Source: Mesobacillus selenatarsenatis SF-1 (GTDB taxonomy: Bacteria > Bacillota > Bacilli > Bacillales > Cytobacillaceae). Taken from it: a stretch of 47,769 nt of DNA. Location of the stretch: positions 1-47,769 of the forward strand of contig NZ_BASE01000066.1 in assembly GCF_000813125.1 (NCBI RefSeq), in the 5' to 3' direction. The notes beneath the pieces are model-generated. The model was not told the DNA's origin and ran no database searches. It was given only the letters and a program-made list of their open reading frames with translations. A program made the translations under genes and the position numbers. Each line of letters starts with the position of its first letter. Positions within the stretch are counted from its first letter, which is position 1. This document shows, one piece after another, positions 7,283-14,342 of the stretch.

Positions 7283-8597
7283 ATGAAAAAAAATGAGAAT
7301 AAAGCTTTACTGCCAACTGAGAATCTAAACAGTGCAATAAATTCCTCATTGCTATCTATGTCAACTGGTATAGCAATGATGCAATTCGATCAAAGTTTAA
7401 AAAATCTAACGTCTCTTCCAACTGAGAATCTAAACCGTGTAATGGAATCCTCATTGCTATCTATGTCAACAGGTTTAGCAATGAAGCAATTCGATCAAAG
7501 TTTAAAAAAACTAACGGCTTTTCCAACTGAGAATCTAAACAGTGTAATAAATTCCTCATTGCTATCTATGTCAACTGGTATAGTAATGAAGCAATTCGAT
7601 CAAAGCTTAAAAAAACTAACGGCTCTTCCAACTAAGAATTTAAACCGTCTATTGAATTCCTCATTGCTATCTATGTCAACTGGTATAGCAATGAAGCAAT
7701 TCGATCAAAGCTTAAAAAATCTGACGTCTCTTCCAACTGAGAATTTAAACAGTGTAATAAATTCCTCATTGCTATCTATGTCAACTGGTATAGCAATGAA
7801 AGAATTCAATCAAAGCTTAAAAAAATCTAACGTCTCTTCCAACTGAGAATTTAAACAGTGTTTTGAATTCTTCATTGTTATCTATGTCGTCTGGTAAAGC
7901 GATGAAACAGCTCAATCAAAGCTTAAAAAATCTAGGAGCACTGTCAACTGAGAATTTAAACAGTGTATTACATAGGTCTCTTGGAGAAGTTAACATACCA
8001 AATGATTTTATTGATAATTTAATAGGTCTTTCTACAATAGATATTTCTATAGGAAATATTTATTCTGATGATATCAATGATGTTATCGAACAAGAAGATA
8101 CTGATCAACTTTATCAAGAAAATAATAGAGATAGTATATATGACTGGGTTAACAATTTGTGTGAAAAGATAATTAATTTTCCTACTAAACTAAAACAACA
8201 GCATCCAGCATTGTATATTTTATATTATATATTCGGTATTATTATAGTTTGGAATATCGTTATATTACCTATATTACAGGATTCAGTTAAAAATCAAGTT
8301 TTCAATGAGATACAGATAGATCAACAAAACCCAAAAAATAGCGTTAAAGAGTTAAAGAAATCTTTATCACAAAAGTTAGATTATGAATATAAAACCTTTA
8401 ATGCTGTCCGGGTTACAACTAGACCAACTGTTGTGTATCGTTCTAATAAAAGAAAAAGTGGTTCTATTGATTTAATATCATCTAATAAACCTGTAATAAT
8501 TTTAAATAAGAAAAAGAATTGGTCTTTAGTTCTATATACTAACTATAATAATGAAGAAGTAACAGGATGGGTTTTTACAGGTAATTTAGCAAAATAG
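7283..8597 (+). pseudogene. Frameshifted repeat protein with membrane helix and C-terminal SH3-like domain
   Basis: Two open frames (7283-7846 and 7863-8597) are one gene interrupted by an extra A in an A7 run at 7819-7825. The previous repeat has A6 at the same place. Removing one A restores a 437-residue protein. After nine residues come six copies of a 35-residue repeat (consensus start LPTENLNSVINSSLLSMSTG, ending FDQSLKNLTS) plus a partial seventh. The rest is an acidic linker, a membrane helix (YILYYIFGIIIVWNIVILP) and a C-terminal SH3-type domain ending GWVFTGNLAK. The second frame has no ribosome site. It follows the KAP NTPase gene and may be its membrane partner. The break could be a true mutation, a phase-variable switch or a sequencing error. 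Confidence 0.75.
7310..7940 (+). repeat. Six 105-bp in-frame tandem repeats
   Basis: Each unit encodes 35 residues beginning LPTENLN. The copies are close to identical at DNA level, including the block CTATCTATGTCAAC. The sixth is more diverged. This suggests recent expansion and makes the locus prone to copy-number change by slippage or recombination. Confidence 0.9.
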
Positions 8598-9047
8598 TAT
8601 ATCCAATGGACAATTTAATAGGCAGTGACAGGGGAGTACAGACTCATATGTTGCCCAAAGGGGCTTATTACGGTGATGATAATAGAAATATTGGTGTCAT
8701 ACTTGGTGCCCAATGTTTACAAAACATAAGAAAGTATTAGATAGCAATTAACTTCAATTCCGCTTTAGTGCAGTATAGTATTTTGTTGTCGAGGTGAACA
8801 CCACTACATAAAATGATTTGTCAATATTCCCAACACACGTGTGTTGGGAATATTATAACCCGAACTGTCATCACAGGAGGTATGCTAATCCGCAATCTCA
8901 ATTCATGAAATGGATATAAATATTTTCTGGTTGGAGGTGGTGCCAAGCTTGGTGCTCATATTTTTAAAATTAGAATCATTTGGAAACATGAGAAAGCAAA
9001 AACCTTGATTTATCGAAACTTAGAGACACATCAAGGTACCAGAAAAA
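8598..9047. other. Gene-free right arm of module A
   Basis: About 450 bases. I see no supported gene. It contains a perfect 32-bp palindrome (listed separately), a CCAAGCTTGG palindrome near 8944-8953, and a 30-codon frame at 8649-8741 without a convincing ribosome site. No integrase remnant is recognisable. Confidence 0.5.
8823..8854. repeat. Perfect 32-bp palindrome
   Basis: Arms AATATTCCCAACACAC (8823-8838) and GTGTGTTGGGAATATT (8839-8854) are exact reverse complements with no loop. No T-run follows, so it is not a standard terminator. It could be a dimeric protein site or a recombination or processing site of the element. Confidence 0.8.
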
Positions 9048-9125
9048 CAAATGCTAGCAAAATTCAAAACCGCTTGTGACCTGCGTGCCAGGTCAGGTGG
9101 GTTCGATTCCCACGCAGTCCCGCCA
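9048..9125 (+). repeat. selC 3'-end copy 2 with 14-base element flank (right end of module A)
   Basis: Bases 9063-9125 repeat the tRNA-Sec sequence from the anticodon loop to the GCCA end, with 4 differences from copy 1 over 63 bases. They keep a perfect variable arm (TGACCTG/CAGGTCA), the T stem GTGGG/CCCAC and acceptor GCAGTCCC, which fits copy 1's 5' strand best. The preceding 14 bases CAAATGCTAGCAAA are not tRNA but recur, with one change, in front of copy 3. This is best read as the displaced original 3' end, i.e. an attachment-site repeat. Confidence 0.85.
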
Positions 9126-9141
9126 ACATACATAAATTAGT

Positions 9142-9170
9142 AACCGCTCAGCATGCTGGGCGGTTTTTTT
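9142..9170 (+). terminator. Terminator displaced together with selC copy 2
   Basis: Stem AACCGCTCAGC / GCTGGGCGGTT (one T-G pair) with loop ATGC-type turn and a T7 run, 17 bases after the tRNA-like GCCA. It is probably the original selC terminator, now behind an inactive half-gene. Confidence 0.8.
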
Positions 9171-9404
9171 GTGTATAGAAATGTTGATCCAGTGTAACTT
9201 GGTAATATGAGGTGCCTTTTTCTATTTAGGAGCATAAGGTACGTCCCTGTGCTTCTGTGCTTCTGCTTTAGATAGTACTTAAAAACACGGCAGAAATTAT
9301 ATTTCGAATAACGAAATTTTTTTATTGAATTAAAAGGAGATTGTCTTACTTTGTCGAAATAGGTAATTTACAAGAAATTTTTATTACATAAGGAGGATTC
9401 TTTC

Positions 9405-11099
9405 ATGCAGTTTAACGATTATCCATATACGAGACCGAATATTGAAGAGGTGGAGGGGAACTTTAATCAATTACTAGAGAGGTTCCAATCTGCTGAGTCC
9501 TTTGAGGTTCAGGACGGAGTAATGAAAGAGATCAATGAGTTACGCTCTGAGTTTGAAAGCATGAGGCAGATTGTACAAATTCGTCAGACGGTTGATACAA
9601 CGGATGAGTATTATAAGAAAGAAAAGGATTTTTTCAATGAAGTAGGACCGGCCTACAAGGGTCTAATTACAAAATATTACGAGGCACTTACAGGTTCTAC
9701 ATTCCGCTCTCAGTTAGAAGGAAAGTGGGGTAAACAATTATTCTTATTAGCTGACAGTCAATTAAAGACGTTCTCTCCTGATGTGTTGAAAGACATGCAG
9801 GAAGAAAACAAACTAGTTAGTGAGTATGTTGATTTACTTGCTTCAGCTAAAATCCCGTTTGATGGGGAAGTAAAAAATCTTGCACAGTTAGTTCCTTATC
9901 AGCAATCACCTGACCGTACCGTTAGGAAGGAATCAAATGAAGCGAAGTACAACTTTTTCGTTGAGCATGCCGATCAATTAGATGATTTATACGACAAGCT
10001 TGTAAAAGTACGTACTAATATTGCTAAGAAGCTAGGATTCTCTTCTTTTACAGAGTTAGCCTATGCTCGGCTTTCTCGTACTGATTATGATGCTGAAATG
10101 GTAGCAAAGTTCCGTGACCAAGTGAAAGAGTACATCGTTCCTTTAGCTACGAAACTAAAACAAAGACAGCAGGAACGTATTGGTGTCGATACATTTAAAT
10201 ATTACGATGACAGCTTCAGCTTTAAGACAGGAAATCCTGATCCTAAAGGAGATGCGGAGTGGATTGTACATCAAGCGAAGAAAATGTACGAGGAAATGTC
10301 TTCTGAAACGAATGAGTTCTACACTTATATGGTAGAAAACAACCTAATGGACCTATTAAGTAAAGCAGGTAAGGCTGGAGGTGGATACTGCACCTATATT
10401 AGCAAACATAAGTCACCATACATTTTCGCAAACTTTAATGGAACAAAAGGCGATGTTCGTGTATTAAAGCATGAAGTAGGACATGCGTTTCAAGTATTTG
10501 AAAGTCGTGTTTTTGAAGTACCTGAGTACGGGTTCCCTACACTAGAAGCTTGTGAAATCCACTCGATGAGTATGGAATTCTTTGCTTGGCCTTGGATGAA
10601 TCTTTTCTTCGAGGAAGATACGGATAAGTACAAGTTCTCTCATTTAAGTGAAGCGGTCTTGTTCATTCCTTATGGTGTAGCAGTCGATGAATTCCAGCAT
10701 TTTGTGTATGCCAACCCAGAAGCAACTCCAACTGAGCGCAAGCAAGCTTGGAGAGAAATCGAGAAGAAGTACCTGCCACATCGCAATTATGAAGGAAATG
10801 ACTTCCTGGAAAACGGTGGTTTCTGGCAACAGCAGGGACATATTTACAAGGTTCCATTCTATTATATTGATTACACACTAGCTCAAATTTGTGCGTTGCA
10901 ATTCTGGAAACGTACGCAGGAAAATACAGAGGATGCGTGGAAAGATTACCTGCACCTATGTAAGCAAGGTGGAAGCCAATCATTCACAGAGCTTGTCAAA
11001 GAAGCAAACTTAATATCTCCATTTGAAGATGGTTGTGTGAAATCTGTGATTGATGAGATTGAAGCTTATTTGAATACAGTTGATGATAAGGCTCTTTAA
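9405..11099 (+). CDS. M3-family oligoendopeptidase (module B cargo)
   Basis: 564 residues with an AAGGAGG ribosome site. The zinc motif HEVGH is at residues 356-360, and the third ligand is probably E384 in the ACEIHS block (ExxS). The flanking GGGYCTYI and GHIYKVPFYYIDY blocks are typical of the ~560-residue M3 oligoendopeptidases of Bacillus, which are related to but shorter than PepF (~600-670). It is a cytosolic metallopeptidase that trims oligopeptides. It is the only gene between selC copies 2 and 3, and its stop codon lies two bases before the repeat flank, so the gene fills its module almost exactly. Composition looks closer to the chromosome than module A does. Confidence 0.9.
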   Translation: MQFNDYPYTRPNIEEVEGNFNQLLERFQSAESFEVQDGVMKEINELRSEFESMRQIVQIRQTVDTTDEYYKKEKDFFNEVGPAYKGLITKYYEALTGSTFRSQLEGKWGKQLFLLADSQLKTFSPDVLKDMQEENKLVSEYVDLLASAKIPFDGEVKNLAQLVPYQQSPDRTVRKESNEAKYNFFVEHADQLDDLYDKLVKVRTNIAKKLGFSSFTELAYARLSRTDYDAEMVAKFRDQVKEYIVPLATKLKQRQQERIGVDTFKYYDDSFSFKTGNPDPKGDAEWIVHQAKKMYEEMSSETNEFYTYMVENNLMDLLSKAGKAGGGYCTYISKHKSPYIFANFNGTKGDVRVLKHEVGHAFQVFESRVFEVPEYGFPTLEACEIHSMSMEFFAWPWMNLFFEEDTDKYKFSHLSEAVLFIPYGVAVDEFQHFVYANPEATPTERKQAWREIEKKYLPHRNYEGNDFLENGGFWQQQGHIYKVPFYYIDYTLAQICALQFWKRTQENTEDAWKDYLHLCKQGGSQSFTELVKEANLISPFEDGCVKSVIDEIEAYLNTVDDKAL

Positions 11100-11101
11100 T
11101 G

Positions 11102-11179
11102 CAGATGCTAGCAAACTTTAAAACCGCTTGTGACCTGCGTGCCAGGTCAAGTGGGTTCAATTCCCACGCAGTTCCGCCA
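11102..11179 (+). repeat. selC 3'-end copy 3 with 14-base element flank (right end of module B)
   Basis: This 78-base block aligns without gaps to 9048-9125 with 6 differences. It comprises CAGATGCTAGCAAA plus the tRNA 3' half 11116-11179. Changes include UCA to UUA in the anticodon, G to A in the T loop (TTCAATT) and GCAGTTCC in the acceptor, so it is more decayed than copy 2. It has no 5' half and cannot be a working tRNA. Confidence 0.85.
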
Positions 11180-11498
11180 AGTTAAGATTTTCAATCATTT
11201 ACATTACTTCTCACCTACAACCTACACAGTTTTTATATTCGTTTTGAACGACACTGTGTGTTTTCAGAGCCTTCAAATTATTATATTTGGAGGTTTTTGT
11301 ATGCGTAAAAGTGTGAGAAAACATTGAAGAGTTGTAACAACGAGTACGGTCACTTAAAGCTTTGAGTGGTTTATGTTTAACAGTCTGAGGGTTTAGTAAC
11401 TCATACAACTAGGGAATACTTGATACTCTTTAAATGGCTACTGGATTATCTGAAGTGTCGTGGAGATTAACATTTATGCCGTAAGAATTTAAATAAAA
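11180..11498. other. Gene-free stretch after selC copy 3
   Basis: About 320 bases with no supported gene. A 7-bp inverted repeat ACACAGT / ACTGTGT with a long loop, then GTTTTC, near 11225-11265 may be a weak remnant of a terminator. An eight-codon frame after TTTGGAGG at ~11286 is the only translation-like signal. Confidence 0.4.
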
Positions 11499-11526
11499 AG
11501 ACGAACAGTACAAATCCTGTTCGTCT
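11499..11526 (-). terminator. Terminator of the LDH-like gene
   Basis: Perfect 10-bp stem AGACGAACAG / CTGTTCGTCT with an 8-base loop. The A-run on the plus strand to its left gives a T-run in the leftward transcript. Confidence 0.85.
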
Positions 11527-11553
11527 AAAAGGAAAATGTAAGTTGTAATCACC

Positions 11554-12540
11554 CTAGATTTTAGAATTATGATTTCTGCCTGTCTTTGCAACTTTCATGG
11601 TTTCTTTAATATATTCCGCTGATTGATGTAGCCATTCAAGTTCTTGTGAGTCGAGAGTAATTTCTAATTGTTTTTCTACTCCATTCCTCCCGATAATACA
11701 TGGAATACTTAATGCAACATCTCCATCATATCCATATTGTCCGTGTAATGATGTGGACACCGGATAAACACTGCGTTCATCCAGCATAACCGCCTTTGCT
11801 AGTGTAACAGCAGCTTGGGCTACACCTGCATTTGTCCACCCTTTCCCATTTAAAACATCAAAGGCTGCCTTTACAACTTGTTTTTTCAAACCGTCCCTAC
11901 TTAAAGGTTCTTTTCCTTGAAAAACTAGGTCCAATTCTTTTTCACCAAATCCTTGCACACTTAAGCGACTTAATACTGGGAAAGCTGTGTGTCCGTGTTC
12001 GCCCATCATATAACCTGTTACACTTTTTGGATCGATATCATAATTAGTAGCAATTATTTTACGGAGACGTGCAGAATCAAGCATAGTGCCGGTTCCGAAT
12101 ATGCGACCCTTCGTATAGTCGAATTCATTTTCTGCTATGTACACCATGGTATCTAACGGATTTGTTATTAGAATAATGATTGCATCTTTCGTATAGTTAG
12201 TAATTCCAGTCATAACTTCACGAATTACCTCTGAATTGACAACAGCTAATTGTGCCCTGTCCGGCATAGCATCTTCATCACTCTTTATCATACTGGGACC
12301 AGCAGCACAGATAATCACATCAGCATTAGCACATTCGGAATAATCTCCAGCATGTACCGTTGTATTTGACATATATGTTAGAGCAGTTGCATGTTCTTGA
12401 TCAAGAGCTTCGCCGTAAGCAACATCCTTATCTATGTCAATGACAGCTATTTCCGCAAAAAGTCCTAATTTCATGGCATCTGCCAGAACATAAGAACCAA
12501 CATGGCCTACTCCTACAATCACTAACTTATTTCTTTTCAT
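11554..12540 (-). CDS. L-lactate / 2-hydroxyacid dehydrogenase-family enzyme (module C cargo)
   Basis: 328 residues, start after AGGGGGG. The NAD-binding glycine motif GVGHVGS is at residues 10-16, followed by an acidic residue at the end of the second strand (IDIDKD). The catalytic block is GTGTMLDSARL and the catalytic His lies in GEHGH, where lactate dehydrogenases usually have GEHGD. The substrate loop (GPSMIKSDEDAMPDRAQL) differs from both the LDH and MDH consensus. The enzyme is probably an NAD-dependent 2-hydroxyacid dehydrogenase, perhaps L-hydroxyisocaproate-type rather than the main glycolytic Ldh. It is the only gene between selC copies 3 and 4, in the opposite orientation to the tRNA copies. 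Confidence 0.8.
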   Translation of the reverse strand: MKRNKLVIVGVGHVGSYVLADAMKLGLFAEIAVIDIDKDVAYGEALDQEHATALTYMSNTTVHAGDYSECANADVIICAAGPSMIKSDEDAMPDRAQLAVVNSEVIREVMTGITNYTKDAIIILITNPLDTMVYIAENEFDYTKGRIFGTGTMLDSARLRKIIATNYDIDPKSVTGYMMGEHGHTAFPVLSRLSVQGFGEKELDLVFQGKEPLSRDGLKKQVVKAAFDVLNGKGWTNAGVAQAAVTLAKAVMLDERSVYPVSTSLHGQYGYDGDVALSIPCIIGRNGVEKQLEITLDSQELEWLHQSAEYIKETMKVAKTGRNHNSKI

Positions 12541-12689
12541 GGTTTCCCCCCCTAATCAATTGATATCTATACTTTAACATAATTTAGAAAATACTGAATA
12601 TTTTTAATTATTTTTTTGACCCGTTGCTAGAAGCTGTAAAAAGGGTCTTGTCAGGGAAGATGAAATTTATGGGTTTTGTTTGAATATGT

Positions 12690-12765
12690 CGCTCTTTTCA
12701 GTAGGAAATAGGATTACGAATCGACATTCTTGTAAATCAAGAATGAAATTCGTAATGGTTGAGCG
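12690..12765. ncRNA. Nested inverted-repeat structure, possible structured RNA
   Basis: Three nested perfect stems are visible: CGCTC / GAGCG (12690-12694, 12761-12765), ATTACGAAT / ATTCGTAAT (12713-12721, 12748-12756) and ATTCTTG / CAAGAAT (12726-12732, 12738-12744) with a 5-base loop. It lies between the LDH-like gene and the decayed tRNA in a non-coding stretch. It could be a small RNA, a recombination site or a leader. No T-run directly follows. Confidence 0.4.
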
Positions 12766-12833
12766 AAAACCGTATCAGAATTAATAAGAAATCTGATTTG
12801 GTAGGCTTAAGAATTTTGATTTAACGGAATTTT

Positions 12834-12934
12834 GTTCCTGAGCATTAGGGTACTGATGTCTTCCACCGTTTTCACAATCCGCTTGTGACCTGCGTGCCAG
12901 GTCAGGTGGGTTCGATGCCCACGCAGTCCCGCCA
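12834..12934 (+). pseudogene. Decayed full-length tRNA-Sec, copy 4 (right boundary)
   Basis: The 3' half matches copies 1-3 (variable arm TGACCTG/CAGGTCA, T stem GTGGG/CCCAC, acceptor GCAGTCCC, GCCA) with TTCGATG in the T loop. Unlike copies 2 and 3, the 5' half is also recognisable: CCTGAGCATTAGGGTACTG aligns with the selC acceptor and D arm, and an anticodon-like TTTTCACAA is present. The acceptor 5' strand is broken and there are insertions, so it is a pseudogene. It marks the right end of the array. Confidence 0.75.
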
Positions 12935-12948
12935 TATATACATAGTCA

Positions 12949-12982
12949 ACCATACAGGTGATTTTCACTTGTGCGGTTTTTG
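12949..12982 (+). terminator. Terminator behind selC copy 4
   Basis: Stem ACCATACAGGTGA / TCACTTGTGCGGT with one mismatch, a 3-base loop and TTTT, 14 bases after the GCCA end. Confidence 0.7.
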
Positions 12983-13256
12983 GTATCTACCATAAAATCA
13001 GTCTAGGTTTGTAAGTAGCAACTAACTATCTTTTTAGAGATTAATGGAACCCTTCAGCTGTCCTGGATCTTTTACTTGAAGGGGAACGGGATATCGTCTC
13101 TTAATAGAAAGTTTTTTTCTTTTTTGAGCTGTTTTCTCTTCCTTATATTGAAGCTTTTTTAAGAGCAACATATATCTTCTCATCCCCTTAACTATGCATA
13201 TTTTGCCATAACCAGCAAAACCTAACTGTGGTGGGAAATTATTTGGTGGTGTTAGG

Positions 13257-14342
13257 ATGCGCTTCTCTCGTGCTCAGTTAATGTTTGTATTGATTCTTTA
13301 TATAGGAATTTCCAACCATGTTCTCATCATGCCTCATTTGTTATCGGTGGGTAAGCGAGATGCATGGATATCTGTATTGGTTGCCTATCCCATTTTATTG
13401 TTTTGGGGTTTTACTCTTTATTTGATTATGAGAAAAAACAAGCAGCGGCTATGTCTTTATGACTGGATCGAAGCACGGGCAGGGGGTGCGGTTTCCCAAG
13501 TGATAATGGCCATCCTAGCGATTTATGTTTTTTCAATCAGTGCGCTATCTTTTTATGATTTGATTCAATCGATTAATATTTATTTTCTGCCCCGTACACC
13601 ATCTTTTGTAGTGATGCTCCCGTTCTTGTTGATTAGTGTGTGGTCAGCTTATAGCGGTTTAAAGTCGATTGTCTATGTTTCGGCGGTTTTATTGCCGATG
13701 GTATGGATGTTAGGGATATTTGTAGCATGGTTTACTTTACCAGAAAAAGATTATTCTTATCTTTTCCCGATCCTTGCAAATGGCTACCAGCCTATTATAA
13801 AAGGGACCACGATAATACTTGGTGGCAGTGCAGATTTGCTCGTACTTTTGCTTCTTCAGCACCATTTAAAGAAGCCATTGACATTGTTTAACCTTTTCCT
13901 GTTCATCACCATTTTAGTTGGTCTGATTCTCGGTCCGACCATGGGATCACTATCGTCATTTGGTCCATCGGTTGCATCTGATATGCGGTTCCCGGCTTTT
14001 GAACAGTGGCGCCTTATTACTCTCGGAGAATATATTTCCCATGTTGATTTTTTGGCGGTATTTCAGTTATTGAGCGGTGAAATCATCCGTGTTTCATTAG
14101 GCCTTTATTTAATCGGGAATATGCTTAAGGGTCAGTCACCTGCTTCAAAGAAAAAACGTATACTAGTTGTCGCTTCGCTTATCTTAGGTTCATTGACTGT
14201 AATTCCTTTGAGTGACATCTGGGTTCAGACGTTGGTCGGCAGATACTTTTATCCAGCTGCTTTTTTATTTGGAATCTTTATTTCATTGGCATTATTAATT
14301 ATTAGCTACTTGCCTGTGAGGAAAGGAACACAAAACATATGA
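13257..14342 (+). CDS. Spore germinant receptor B subunit (GerAB/GerKB-type permease)
   Basis: 361 residues, ten hydrophobic segments, of the amino acid permease-like endospore germination family. The N-terminus (SRAQLMFVLILYIGISNHVLIMP) and the GYQPIIKG block near residues ~176-183 are typical. GerAB-type subunits sit in the spore inner membrane and bind the germinant. The gene is first in a three-gene operon. Its stop overlaps the A-subunit start by four bases (ATGA). The order B-A-C departs from the usual A-B-C or A-C-B. Which amino acid or sugar it senses cannot be told from sequence. Confidence 0.9.
   Translation: MRFSRAQLMFVLILYIGISNHVLIMPHLLSVGKRDAWISVLVAYPILLFWGFTLYLIMRKNKQRLCLYDWIEARAGGAVSQVIMAILAIYVFSISALSFYDLIQSINIYFLPRTPSFVVMLPFLLISVWSAYSGLKSIVYVSAVLLPMVWMLGIFVAWFTLPEKDYSYLFPILANGYQPIIKGTTIILGGSADLLVLLLLQHHLKKPLTLFNLFLFITILVGLILGPTMGSLSSFGPSVASDMRFPAFEQWRLITLGEYISHVDFLAVFQLLSGEIIRVSLGLYLIGNMLKGQSPASKKKRILVVASLILGSLTVIPLSDIWVQTLVGRYFYPAAFLFGIFISLALLIISYLPVRKGTQNI

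Noticed and set aside
7863-8597. Second half of the repeat protein as an independent gene
   Set aside because: No ribosome site before its TTG, and it starts in the middle of a repeat unit that continues the upstream frame once one A is removed.
8649-8741. 30-codon frame after the repeat protein gene
   Set aside because: No convincing ribosome site, family or composition signal.
9063-9125. Copies 2 and 3 as functional tRNA genes
   Set aside because: They lack the acceptor 5' strand and D arm altogether, and copy 3 has an altered anticodon.
9231-9275. Short repeated CTGTGCTTCTG motif upstream of the M3 gene as a mobile element end
   Set aside because: Only two short copies. No inverted repeats or transposase, so too little to support an insertion sequence.
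10663-10983. Minus-strand frame inside the M3 peptidase gene
   Set aside because: Shadow of a strongly conserved coding region with no ribosome site.
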